Assembly: GCA_017893485.1 (NCBI GenBank)
Contig: CM030363.1
Location: forward strand, 178,820,935-178,884,934
Direction: 5' to 3'
DNA length: 64,000 bases
Source: Hemerocallis citrina
Lineage: Eukaryota; Streptophyta; Magnoliopsida; Asparagales; Asphodelaceae
Positions 44,903 through 55,690 of this stretch are shown here, piece by piece (position 1 is the first letter of the stretch; each line of letters begins with the position of its first letter). The notes beneath the pieces are model-generated. The model searched no databases, was not told the origin of the DNA, and saw only the letters and a program-made list of their open reading frames with translations. The position numbers and the translations under genes are program-made.

Positions 44903-45785
44903 AATTGGGTTTTGGTCGACTGGACGGTCGACTGTATGAATGTGAAGGTGTACAGTCGATCGGCACGCTCTCGGTCTTCGTTTTTGTTTTCTGCAAGTTT
45001 TTTAAAAATTGGACTTCAGTATTTGCGATCGACCGGTTTGCTCTCTGTCTTTCATTTATCATCAGATATGTCTTTACAGGGTGTATGGTCGACCGTGCGG
45101 TCGACCGGTTCGCTCTCGGGTTGGTTCTTTGTTTTATGATTTTTTCGGTCGACCGTGCGGTCTACCAACTTCTTCTTGGTTGCTCGTTTTTTAATATTTG
45201 CTATCTGCTATGAGTTTGGTTTCTTGAAATTTACTTCTTTTCTTTTGCTCTTTACCACGTGTTTGTATTGGGAAAATCTCAAATCTATGATATCATGAAG
45301 AGCTCTCACTGTATATCAAAGAGTCTCGCGATCAACGGTATCATGTAAGAAGATTTTCCTTACATTCTTTACAAAATATTCTATTTCCCAAATTAATCTT
45401 CTGTTTTGCTTATTCTATTGTACTTTATTTTACAATGGATTTTGGGGGAATATTTTATACATTTAACTTAAGCTGTTTTTTTGCCCCCTCTTGGTGTGTT
45501 CCAAAAAGGGAGAGAATTTTTTATGAATGTTTTTAACTAAAAGTTACTGAAAATAAATGTTTCTTCTTAAAAAAAAATCTTACTATATATTTTCTATGAA
45601 ACTCTGTATAACAGGAAGTATTGAATTAAGGGGGAGTATGTACAAATCTCTCTTAAATGCTCTTTATCTATAAAAATCTGTGTTATAGGAAGTATTAATT
45701 TAAAGGGGAGTATTTTTATGCTTTATTATTTATTTTTATTTTTAACATTCAAAGACATGTTTGGTTCACACCAAAAGGGGGAGAT
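44903..45785 (+). other. SIRE 3' non-coding region and polypurine tract
   Basis: No env-like frame. At 44915-45170 it repeats ggtcgac-type palindromes at least six times, like the LTR. Two similar aagtatt(g)aatt..aggggagta blocks lie near 45617 and 45687. The polypurine tract aaaagggggagat is at about 45773-45785. Confidence 0.75.
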
Positions 45786-46783
45786 TGTTGACTCTTAGTT
45801 TGTTGTGCCCAAAACGTGTCTATAAATACTAATAAATTTAAGTTGAGTTGTTCAGATTTGCAGGATCAAATAATATCAATAAGATATTCAAGAAAGATTC
45901 AAGAATAGGCAAAGAAGGAAAGTAATAAAGAAAGATTGCAAAATCAAGCAACAGAGGAAGTTATTCAAAAAGAGCACATATTGATTAGTGCCCAAAAAAG
46001 ATATCAAGACCAGTTGTTGTTATTCCATATTTGTGAGATTTTATCTGTATTTGATTGATTGATGATTGATTAGTATATGGCAAGAATATAAAGTGAATTC
46101 GTCATGAACAACACGATTGCGGTCAACCGCACTTCATGTTGGTCGACCGCAGCACAGTCGACCGCACGTTATAGCAATATAATGAAGTAGTGACCATTCA
46201 TCTTTCGACTTTTTCGTTTGAAAGATGAACGGTCGACTGCACCTTAATTGCGGTCGACCGTAACTCGAGCTGTTTACTTTTTTGGAATGTATCGTTTCTA
46301 TTTTATAGATACACTTTCCAATCTATATATTTGGACGAACCCACTGTTTATTCTTCACCTATAACTTTGAGAAAAATCTTCTGAACTAATCAATTCAACA
46401 ATCAATCCGAGTATGTGTGATAATTATTTGTTTTCTTCATTCAGAATCATTAAAGATCTTGAGTTTTTCTTTTCTTCCACTTCGGTGAGATTGAGGGGAC
46501 TTGTGTTAGAAGTCCTGTGAGTGTAATCGGTCTCTCGGCCTGAATCCGAGAATCACTGTACAAAGGTTTGAGTATAGTGGAACGCTTGTGGCGGAGAATT
46601 GCTACAAGTAGGTGGTGTGGACGTAGACCTGGGGGTTGAACTACGTTATATCGTTACGTCACTTGTGCTTGTTGTGTTTACATTTCTTATCTTTTCTTAT
46701 TTAATTTGCAACTCAGTTTTAATTAATCTTTAATTTTTTAATTCCGTACAATCATCCTATTCACTCCCTTAGAATGATTTACA
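45786..46783 (+). repeat. 3' LTR of the SIRE element
   Basis: 998-bp partner of 35011-36007, with scattered substitutions and small indels. The flank accag follows at 46784-46788. Confidence 0.92.
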
Positions 46784-47087
46784 ACCAGTACCTTTACCAG
46801 GATATGAACATATTCATCTAAAGCTCGGGTGAAAAGCGTTGTCTACCAATCGCAAGGAGTAAAACTGAAATGAGATTTCTAATATTTACTCATGTAGTTT
46901 AGATAATAGTAAGTGGAGACACCTAAGCAGCTTATTAATATAAAATTAACAAAATTTGCAAGTGCACTGGAAAACATTTTCGCTGGTAATCAAAAGGTGG
47001 AGAGTTCAAATTCCCAATTAATATATATTCGGGATAAAGTGTGAGTGTACGGAACTACGACCTTATTAAAAAATAATTTAATAATAA
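46784..47087. other. Intergenic, nothing recognised
   Basis: AT-rich sequence between the SIRE element and the small Helitron. No gene seen. Confidence 0.6.
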
Positions 47088-47274
47088 TCTCTAATATTAT
47101 AATGGGAGAAGGCCTTAGTGTCATTTGTAAATATTTTGTCATTCTACCAACCCGGACAATGCACGTGCATAACTATTATAAGGGATGTCCTAGGTTTAAA
47201 TCAAGACTACATCTAAATTTTTATTTTAAAAAATTATATTTATTAAAACGTGCACCGCACGTGTAAACTACTAG
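47088..47274 (+). mobile_element. Short non-autonomous Helitron
   Basis: Starts TCTCTAATATTATAATGGGA and ends CTAG, inserted between A (47087) and T (47275) as Helitrons do. A short hairpin (acgtgc acc gcacgt) lies 10 bp before the end. Length is 187 bp and no gene is present. A similar start and hairpin recur at 52471-52884. Confidence 0.75.
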
Positions 47275-48091
47275 TAATAATAACTACAAATTTTCAACAT
47301 ATAAGGAGGCAAACAATTTATAAATCAGTTTAATATAAGACTTCAATCTGTGCATGCTCTGTCAGGTTCGCCATCTTTTCCAACATACAAGGAAGCAAAC
47401 AATTAGCGAAAATTAGTATAACAGTCCACCGACACCATCCATGAGATTTAAGTTTTGCGAGCAAGAGGTGTATATAACTTGTGTAATTGGGTATCAAATT
47501 CAACTGCTCGTTGCTTTGGAAACGGAAAAATCCCCAAAGAGACTTAGGTATAAATTTTTTGGACGCAGTAGGGCTATCTGCTCATAGTAGGGTCATCTAT
47601 AAAAAACAGAGTTAGGTAGTTATATGCAAATTGGCAAAAACTGGGTCAGATTTACCTCTTGATTAACCAAACGTTTCATATCCTTTTTTTTCTTTCACAC
47701 TAATCTTTTATGAAGAACCTCAATTAATAACAAAGAACATACTGATTAACCTCAATATCCCTTCTTGTTTGCACATTTATCTTACTAGTTGGTTACCACA
47801 TGTAGTGCACATGTAGTGCATGTAAGAAGTTAGGGGTAGAAAGTAATTTCTAGTTTAGAGCAAAAATTATTCGGACGACAAGTGTCACTGTGGATCTACA
47901 AGTAAGTCTCTTCACTAGTGAGCACGAAGTCGGAAATTCGAATCCCACTTGCACCAAAAAATTGCCTATATATAGAGAGAGACAGAGAGAGAGCAATGCT
48001 CCATTGCAAACCAATGAAGCCATCGTTGGGAACAACAGCTTCAGTAATTTGCATACCCGTTTGCACAGGATCCATTTGCAATGGAGCACTA

Positions 48092-48094
<3 letters not shown>
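47275..48094. other. Intergenic, no gene; possible SINE-like piece
   Basis: Mostly AT-rich. A stretch near 47870-47965 has attcgaatccca, like a tRNA B box, followed by cttgcacc; too weak to call a SINE. At 47785-47830 a repeated acatgtagtgca lies next to ctagt, like a reversed Helitron end. Confidence 0.4.

Positions 48095-48159
<65 letters not shown>
48095..48159 (+). repeat. (TA)n(GA)n microsatellite
   Basis: About 13 ta units followed by about 18 ga units, directly next to the left end of the FAR1-type Mutator element. Confidence 0.9.
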
Positions 48160-48161
<2 letters not shown>

Positions 48162-48405
48162 CTATTATGAGATGGTGAGATGGGGAGATGGGCTCCATAT
48201 CGTGAGCTTCGATCACGATCCGACGGCCAAGATGAGCTCCTCCCAAATTCAGATCGTGGTCTAAATGAGTAAGGGACAATTTGGGGATTTAACACCTCAT
48301 CTTTTCATTTCTTCCCTTTTTTTTCTCCTTGATTCCAAAACTCTAAAACTCCCCCAAATCGCGAAACTCTAGCTCCTTCTTCCTCCAACCTCCTCCCAAT
48401 CTATC

Positions 48406-48773
48406 CATCCTCTCACAGCTCTCTCTACACCCCGCTCCTCCTGGCTGCTTGATGCCCTCGAAGTCCCCGCCAACAGACGTCACTTGTTTTCCCTTGACGC
48501 CCCCGACTCCCCCGATGCATCAACCATACACCTCGACACATTAACCCCTGACTTCCTAACTTCCTCCACAACTTCCCGCAATCCCAGACCATCCCCCAAC
48601 TTCCCGCAACTCCCGACCATCCCCGACTTCCCTCTCGAAATTAGGTATGAAACCCTAATGGAAGTTTTAGTGGGTTTACGAGTTTTTTATTATTATATTA
48701 ATTTGGGGCGAATGTGTTGGATTTATGTATAATGTGAATGGGTTGTATAATCTGCTGCTAGTTCATTTTTTCT
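48406..48773 (+). other. Inner left arm of the Mutator element
   Basis: C-rich sequence with repeated cttcccgcaa and cccgac motifs (48560-48630), then AT-rich. The 82-codon plus frame is low-complexity. It may be captured host leader sequence; not assignable. Confidence 0.4.
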
Positions 48774-50165
48774 TTATTTCCTTATAGCACTTTCAAATTG
48801 CGAAATAAATTTATTTAAATAATTCTTACCGTTAACATACTTATCAATAAAAGCATTCATACTTTCAGATTTTTGAGTTGTGCGAATTTTGGCTGTAAAA
48901 ATATCTTTTGCATATGCTAGTATCCATCTTTCACGTTCACAAAAAATATCAGAAAGCCAAGTATTACCTGCAATTTCAATATTATCATCCATACTTTCTT
49001 CCGCCACTTCTCAAACTCTTCCGGCATCTCCCACATGCTACTATGGAATGGAATGTTAAACACACGCCTAATGTCAAGACCACCAAGCTTCTCTAGAAGC
49101 TTTTTAAGAATGTGCCACATACAAAACAAATGCCTAGAACCAGGAAATGACCTTCGAAATGCATTCTCCATTGCAGGATCTTGATCCGTAATATTTACTC
49201 TAGGTAGCTTTCCTCACAATGCTTCAGTCCATTTTTCAAACAACCAAACAAACGAATCAATCGTCTCTTTATTTATGAATGTTGCAGCAAAGTTGACAGA
49301 CTGGCCATGGTGATTAACTCCAGTAATAGGGGCAAATACCAATTTGTACTCGTTTGTGTCATATGTCGTATAAAAAATTAACATATATACCAAAAATGAT
49401 GATATGCTTTTCTGGCAAGACCATCAGCCCAAAACACATGTATTAATTTGTTGTCTTCATCCACCTTATAAGCAAAGCAAAATGAAGGATTCATCTCCTT
49501 CTCCTCCTGCAAATGCTCCATTAATAACTCTGCATCATGAATTTTCTTTTCATCCATGTCTCTTTGCAAAGCATTTCTAAGGTCTTTTTTTTGTCTAATT
49601 AATATTACTGAACCCACCATTATCTATCACCATAACGGACATAAACCCCTATTTTTTTATATTAGCTTCTCTAAATACACTGACTAGGCTTTTTTGTGCT
49701 TCAGAAACTTTCTATTGCTTCTTTAAAATTGCTGCTTTCTAGGGGTAACACAAGCATGAGTGTGCACTTCAACAAACCTTCGAATTGACCACCTCCTGTC
49801 AACATCTTTTTGAATTCTTATAGAAACCAAACACTCCTCTATAGTTATAGCCCTTTTCCTTCTTTTTATCGAATCTGAAGAGCATGCTTCTTCCACATTT
49901 GCATCTTTCATTGCACCTTTATCTATCGGGTTTCCTTGCTTTGAGAATTCAAATTATCGTGAATACCTCTCCTCGGTAGACTTATCAACCATTGTAGCCG
50001 ACTTATGAACAGAAAAACTAGCTAACTTTGCATACTTTTTATAAATTTCAATTTCATCTTCTAAAGTTTCAAATGATAGTGCAACCTTTGGTTTACTATC
50101 TTCATCAACATCTCCCAACCAGTTCCAACAATCTTGGTTTAATAGCTGGTCATTTTCAATCTCCA
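48774..50165 (-). pseudogene. FAR1/FHY3-like MULE transposase, degenerate
   Basis: In order on the minus strand: MEIENDQLLN start at 50165; FAR1 DNA-binding-type segment (SFETLEDEIEIYKKYAKLAS) to about 49960; RRWSIRRFVEVHTH (about 49780); the linker and MULE domain start (FCFAYKVDEDNKLIHVFWAD, about 49450); ITMASLSTLLQHS in a shifted frame (about 49290); HLFCMWHILKKLLEKLG (about 49100); then the C-terminal ERERWILAYAKDIFTAKI / RTTQKSESMNAFIDKY piece (48774-49007). Several stops and shifts interrupt it. FAR1-type MULE transposases gave rise to the plant FAR1/FHY3 regulators; this one belongs to the element around it. Confidence 0.82.
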
Positions 50166-50426
50166 TTCTATAAATGCAAGTAATAAAATATGTAAGCAAA
50201 CAAACACTTCAAGTTATATTCATTAACTAATTAATCTATGGAAATAAATACATGTGTCTAAGTCCATTTTTAGTATTGAGTTACTTTGTAACAATTCATC
50301 AAACACTTAATGGACATTATAAAGAGAACCTACTAACAAACTATAACATCAAATAAGTATTTGTGAGCAAAGAATACAAGTAAATGCATCCCACAAGCAT
50401 CAACAACAGAAGACAAAAAAAAAAAG

Positions 50427-50575
50427 AGATATATATATATATATATATATATAATAAATTACAAAGAAAGCTATCAAGTGGCTCTCATTCAATTTCCTCT
50501 AAAACCTCTATATATATATAATAAATTACAAAGAAAGCTATCAAGTGGCTCTCATTCAATTTCCTCTAAAACCAA
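50427..50575 (+). repeat. (TA)n with a tandem duplication of about 66 bp
   Basis: taataaattacaaagaaagc ... cctctaaaacc occurs twice (about 50450 and 50519), each preceded by a ta tract. The duplication includes the microsatellite edge. Confidence 0.85.
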
Positions 50576-51060
50576 TGACTTAGATTTATTCTTACAAAAC
50601 ATATTTTTCCGCCCAAAATTTCAAATCCCAAAATTAAAATTTTCCCTCCAAAACTAAAAAAACTCATTACTTTATTATTATCTCTCTCTTCTTTCCTCAC
50701 TTTTTCATATTTCTCTCTTTCTCTCTCTCCCTCTCTCTTTCCTATTCTTTCTTTATTTACTTAGAAATTTAGATTTTAAGTTTTCAGGTTTGTAAAATTT
50801 TTAGAATTTTTATACTTTTTTTATTGCACATGTTATATTGAAGATAGCAAATATCTCTTCAACAGTTAAATTTGATCATTTTCCACCCTTAAAGTTCTAA
50901 GAAGTTGGATTTACACCCTCATTTACAATTATTTTTCAACATATACTAATAGAAACATGAACTTTTATTTACAACTAATTATTGTCATAGTATTCAAACT
51001 TGAACTACATAATTGTTGTTTTACTGTTACATGGCTTTTCGTGTGTTGTATCGTTCCGAA

Positions 51061-51095
51061 GACGTGCCGTAGGCACGTGCCCATGGACAAATCTA

Positions 51096-51096
<1 letters not shown>
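51061..51096 (+). mobile_element. Helitron-like 3' end
   Basis: gacgtgcc gta ggcacgtgc hairpin followed 13 bp later by CTAG and T, then a (TA)n tract. No matching 5' TC start was located, so only the 3' end is called. Confidence 0.5.
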
Positions 51097-51129
<33 letters not shown>

Positions 51130-51221
51130 CTTCGGTTGCACACAACTTTGGTGAGCACTCACGAACTAGAGACCCTATGAAAAATCTGAACCGCTCATAT
51201 CGTTCTATATGTCTTAGATAG

Positions 51222-51566
51222 CTTCGGTTGCACACTACTTTGGTGAGCACTCCGTGAGCACTCACGAACTAGAGACCCTATGAAAAATCCGAACCGCTCA
51301 TATCGTTCTATATGTCTTAGATAGCCTAACAATAAAAAATCAAGTAATTTGAAGTTCATTTGCCCATGATTTACATCATCACAAAATTGTATGGCTGAAA
51401 ATTCTAACAGCTTGATGGATGGGCAAATGAACTTCAAATTACTTGATTTTTTATTGCTAGGCTATCTAAGGCATATAGAACAATATGAGCCGTTCGGATT
51501 TTTCATAGGGTCTCTAGTTCGTGAGTGCTCACGGAGTGCTCACCAAAAGTAGTGTGCAACCGAAGG
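51222..51566. mobile_element. Foldback MITE, about 345 bp, with partial copies on both sides
   Basis: The left half (cttcggttgcacactacttt, gtgagcactccgtgagcac, tatgaaaaatccgaaccgc) is the near-exact reverse complement of the right half, around a centre near 51390. A truncated left-half copy precedes it (51127-51221) and a truncated right-end copy follows (51613-51650). (TA)n tracts at 51098-51126, 51577-51612 and 51655-51686 separate and flank the pieces. No coding. Confidence 0.85.
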
Positions 51567-51574
51567 GGACTCTA

Positions 51575-51616
<42 letters not shown>

Positions 51617-51689
51617 CAAAAGTAGTGTGCAACCGAAGGGGACTCTATCTATCTATCTATATATATATATATATATATATATATTAGGT

Positions 51690-52157
51690 AACTAGAATCT
51701 CACAGGAATCTCACAAGAATCACAAGCATTACCTAATTCTTAGTATGCATATTAGTTAACTAGAACCTACAGCTATTTCTTTTATTTTAAAAAAAACAAA
51801 GAAACCTACAACTGTTAAACATCAAAATAGCGATTATTTAAGGAATCAGACTGATATTTTACGATTCTCATATGCATACACTCACTGTCTCCTACCATTA
51901 GATATTTGAATTCCAAATACACAAAGTTCACGAACATAAACGATAATTTTTCCTTCTTAAAATTATCAAGCACACAAACTGTATCGACTTTAAGGGCGTC
52001 TGGTCGTCGGCGGCGTCGGGTTCCAAGGGCTTCTAGGGCGGAGTGGGGTGTTGGGGGTAAAATTCTCCTCAGCTGGTGGCAGGAGCTTTGAGGGCGGAGC
52101 GGGAAGTCAATGTGAGAGAAGGCGTCAGGTGCAGGGGCGGGGGCTTGGATGGCAGAG
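51690..52157 (-). other. Inner right arm of the Mutator element
   Basis: AT-rich to 51980, then a G-rich stretch (ggcgtctggtcgtcggcggc and ggcggag repeats). No gene recognised. Confidence 0.45.
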
Positions 52158-52407
52158 AGATTAAGAGGAGGTTGGAGGAAGGAGCTAGAGTTTCGCGATT
52201 TGGAGGAGTTTTAGAGTTTGGGAATGAAGGGGAGAAGAAATGAATGAAATGAGGAGATGAGGTGTTAAATTTCAAAACTGCCCCTCACTCACTTAGATCA
52301 CAATCTGAATTTGGGCGGTGCTCATCTTGCTCGTCAAATCATGATCGAGTGGCTGAGATGGCCAGCTCACGATAAGGAGCCCATCTCCCCATCTTATAAC
52401 AGACTAA

Positions 52408-52411
<4 letters not shown>

Positions 52412-52470
<59 letters not shown>
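52412..52470 (+). repeat. (TA)n microsatellite
   Basis: About 29 ta units between the right end of the Mutator element and the start of a Helitron. Confidence 0.9.
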
Positions 52471-52473
<3 letters not shown>

Positions 52474-52651
52474 ACTACTATAATGGGAGAACCCCTTGGG
52501 TTATGGACTAACTTTGGTAAATATTTCCGAAAGTGGACCAGTTTGGTAAATATTTTCGAAGGTGGATCAGTGTGGAAATTATTTTCTTTTTGCCCTTTTC
52601 ATTATTCCTTCAATTTTTTCCGCGTGCACGTGTGCACGTGTATGATACTAG
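52471..52651 (+). mobile_element. Short non-autonomous Helitron A
   Basis: Starts TCTACTACTATAATGGGAG, ends with hairpin gcacgtgtgcacgtgt then gataCTAG, between A (52470) and T (52652). Same style as the one at 47088. Confidence 0.7.
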
Positions 52652-52884
52652 TACTATTTTAATGGGAAAGTTGGGGTTTGTAACCAAACAAACCCTAACT
52701 TTGTAACTAAACAAACACGTGCAATATACGTTCAAACTATATCTAACAAATATAAACGTGCACCGCACGTGTAGTCCAAATCAAAATATTCAAATATAAA
52801 CTTTTTTTTTCGTATTCAATATATATTCATTTAATTTGATCACTATACTTTTTGTAGACGTGCATCGCACGTACATTATACTAG
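52652..52884 (+). mobile_element. Helitron B, abutting A
   Basis: Begins tactattttaatgggaaag directly after the CTAG of copy A and ends acgtgc at cgcacgt ... ataCTAG with T following. An internal aaacgtgcaccgcacgtg hairpin near 52755 looks like an older end. The TC start is missing, so its 5' end was probably replaced by copy A. Confidence 0.55.
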
Positions 52885-52915
<31 letters not shown>

Positions 52916-52916
<1 letters not shown>

Positions 52917-53295
52917 TGCTAATATGAGATGGTAAGATGGGTGAGATGAAAATAAATTTTGGGAGATGAGCGATTTGAATCATCCAAATCTCGATCACAC
53001 CGTTCACATCATTCTACATATCATGTAGATAGTGTGTACAAAATTTCAAGCGATTTGGAGACCTCTAGCCTATGCATCAAAGCGTTCAAATAAATGCATA
53101 TATATGTATTTCGCATAATCTTCATGATGTGTTGAACGCTTTGATGCAAAGGCTAGAGATCTCCAAATGGCTTAAAATTTTGTATACATCATCTAGATGA
53201 CATGTAGAATGATGTGAACGGTGTGATCAAGATTTGGATGATTCAAATAACCCATCTCACAAAAAAACACTCCATCTCACCATCTCATAATAGCA

Positions 53296-53296
<1 letters not shown>
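52916..53296. mobile_element. Foldback MITE, about 380 bp, between microsatellites
   Basis: Left atgctaatatgagatggtaa and right end, read inward, atgctattatgagatggtga. Almost the whole length is inverted repeat about a centre near 53105 (tttggatgattcaaat, gatgtgaacggtgtgatc, acatgtagaatgatg on both arms). The ends match those of the FAR1-type Mutator element (ctattatgagatggtgagat), so it is probably a related MITE. Confidence 0.8.

Positions 53297-53388
<92 letters not shown>
53297..53388 (+). repeat. (CT)n(TA)n microsatellite
   Basis: About 24 ct units followed by about 20 ta units, between two inverted-repeat elements. Confidence 0.9.
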
Positions 53389-53392
<4 letters not shown>

Positions 53393-54827
53393 AGTCTATT
53401 AAGAGCTGGGAAGCTGGAATCCTTATCGGGAGCTGGAGATCTCAGCCATCCGATCGATCTTGATCGCGATCGGATAGCTGAGATCCACAGCCGCTTATCT
53501 TCAGATAGAATCAGGGGTAAAAGGGGTATAATTGAATTCCCCTCTATCTCTTATCTTTTCACGCTCTCCTCTCTCCCGCTCTCTATCTATCGAAACCCTA
53601 ATCCAAGTTCTTATCTTCTCGCGCTCTCTCTCCCGCTCTCGAAGATCATCCCGCTCTCTTCGAAACCCTAATCCCTATCTCTTCTCTTCTCACGCTCTCA
53701 CTCCCGATCTCCATCTTCGAAACCCTAATCCACCTCTCTTCGAAACCCTAATCGAAGAGAGCGAAGTGGAGCTCTCTCTCCCGCTCTCTTTCTTCGTCAC
53801 CTGTGTAAACCCAACTCCACGATCAACGAAATCTCCAGCCGCTTATCTTCAGATCTGTCAAGGGGTAAAAGGGATATAATCGATCAGTCCCTATCTCTCT
53901 TGTCGTCTCAGCACCAAAGAAGAGCTCTCACAAGTTCGTTCTCTCTCTCCGACGGAAAACCCAAACCGTGATAAGGGTTTCGATTTCTCGGCTCATTGGG
54001 TTCTACCTCTCTCAGATTCCGGAGGGAAGTGTTTGACTCTCATAAATTCTTTTATGATTTCTGTTTAATTTCTTACATTTTCATTCGATTTTGTGTGTAG
54101 GCAATGATAAGATTGATTTTGATATAAGTTGGTTACAAAATTTTTGGGCATTGAAATTATTGTTTTCAAGGGTATTTGGTTGGCATTATTCAAAGTTGAA
54201 TAGAGATTGGGGTATGAGCGGGAGAGTAGATGGTGAAGAAATGAAATAAAGGTGTTTGAATGTCCAATGCCCTCAACACTTACCTTACATTTATGTGATT
54301 TGAGACTAGCTCAATTCATCAAATTTTTGGGCACCGATGACACACAATGATTGATAGTATCAGTATAATTTTTATAACTGACGTTGGATACGTATGTGTT
54401 GGATACTCATTTAAGCCTTTTGGTGTTTGATTATCTCCTTCGGTGTGTTGGTTTAGGCAGTGATGCAAAACACTTTATGATCTGAATAATTATTTTAATC
54501 CTGTTTTAAGTATTCTTGATTATATATCTATCATATCCTAGTTGGCGCGGCACTCCAATGCAACCCTACTTATGAATAGTGTGTTCTGAGCCTACTGGGT
54601 TTTTTTAGTCTATATATATTCATGAGTAAGTCTATTATGTGTGCTTGGTCAATTGATTGTGAGAAGATAAGATATAGGGGTTTTTGTTACCCCTTTTACC
54701 CCCAAACATTCTGAAGATAAGCGGTATCGAATATGAGTCGTTCTATCGCGATCAATCGCGAACGAATGGCTAAAAACCCCCGCTCTGGATAAGGATTTCA
54801 GCTCCCAAGCTCTTAATAGACTTACTC
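53389..54827. mobile_element. Inverted-repeat DNA element, about 1.4 kb, non-coding
   Basis: About 150 bp at each end are inverted repeats: agtaagtctattaagagct at both ends, then aatccttatc, cgcttatcttcaga and gggtaaaaggggta. The left arm continues into CT-rich sequence with cgaaaccctaatcc repeated four times, like captured gene leaders. No transposase. Probably a Mutator-like non-autonomous element. Part of the right arm recurs at 55140-55350. Confidence 0.65.
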
Positions 54828-55690
54828 TATATATATAAGACAGTTGATAATAAGCTCCGAACAACACAAACAGAACATGAAGTATCAAATTTTGTCAGCT
54901 CAGAACAAACAGAAACTATATTGACACTATACAAAAAACTATATATTAGGCAGTGATGGTATGTTGGTGTAGGCAGTGATGCAAAACACTTTATGATTAG
55001 AATAATTATTTCAATTTGTTGTATTTATTCTTGATTATATATCTATCATATCCTAGTTGGCACGGCACCCCAATGCAGCCCTAGTTATGAATAGTGTGTT
55101 CTGAGCCTACTGGTTTTTTTAGTCTATATATATTCATGAGTAAGTCTATTATGAGAGGAGGTCGATTGATCGTGAGTAAGAAAGAGAGATAGGGGTTTTT
55201 GATTTTACCCCTTTTACCCCGAAACATTCTCAGGATAAGCGGGATCGAAGATGAGTTGTTTGATCACAATCAGTCGCGAACGAATGGTTAAAAACCCCGG
55301 CTCAGGATAAGGATTTCAGCTCCCAAACTCTTAATAGACTTACTCTATTTATATAAGACAGTTGATGATAAGCTCAAAACAATAGAAACAGAGCATGAAG
55401 TATCAAATTTTGTAAGCTCCAAACAACAGAAAACTAGATTTTATAGTAACTGACGTTGGATGCGTATGTGTTGGGTACTCATCTAAGCCTTTTGGTGTTT
55501 GATTCTCTCCAACTGTTTGTTGATGTAGGCCGTGATGCAAAACACTTTATGATCTGAATAATTATTTCAAGCTTGTTGTATTTATTCTTGATTATATATG
55601 TATCATATCCTAGTTGGCACGGCACCCCAATGCAGCCCTAGTTATGAATAGTGTGTTCTGAGCCTACTAGTTTTTTTTAAACCACATGTT
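54440..55690 (+). repeat. Large direct repeat, period about 515-560 bp, nearly three copies
   Basis: gtgatgcaaaacactttatg recurs at about 54460, 54976 and 55533; gcagccctagttatgaatag and its variant recur at about 54559, 55075 and 55634. Copies 1 and 2 carry the right arm of the preceding inverted-repeat element and single copies of the 45-bp unit, so element end plus flank were duplicated together. Confidence 0.8.

Larger units (their letters stand above)
35011..46783 (+). mobile_element. SIRE-type Ty1/copia retrotransposon, decayed and interrupted
   Basis: LTRs of 997 and 998 bp (35011-36007, 45786-46783) with TG...CA ends; flanks are cccag and accag, a 4-of-5 match expected for an old 5-bp duplication. 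Coding order gag, protease, integrase, RT, RNase H identifies copia; the long LTRs, long gag with zinc knuckle followed by a coiled-coil stretch, and the primer site tgatatcagagc fit the SIRE lineage. Over the first 150 bp the LTRs differ by about 6%, older than the Tat element. A 3.4-kb insertion (39829-43217) splits pol. No env-like frame is visible between RNase H and the 3' LTR. Confidence 0.93.
48160..52408 (-). mobile_element. FAR1-type Mutator-like element with long terminal inverted repeats, decayed
   Basis: About 250 bp at the left (48160-48405) match the reverse complement of the right (52158-52408): shared gatggggagatgggctcc, atcgtgagct, aagatgagc, aaattcaga, ttaacacctcatct and atcgcgaaactctagctcc. 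A FAR1-like transposase pseudogene lies between, on the minus strand. No 9-bp duplication can be read because the flanks are microsatellite. The element has itself been hit by a foldback MITE cluster (51.1-51.7 kb). Confidence 0.75.

Noticed and set aside
44903..45785. env-like gene of the SIRE element
   Set aside because: No long frame, membrane segment or coiled coil is seen; only short frames around ggtcgacc repeats.
47870..47965. tRNA-derived SINE
   Set aside because: A B-box-like attcgaatcc is present, but no A box, poly-A tail or target duplication could be found.
53532..53879. 115-codon Ser/Leu/Pro-rich protein
   Set aside because: It is translation of CT-rich microsatellite and repeated cgaaaccctaatcc within an inverted-repeat element.
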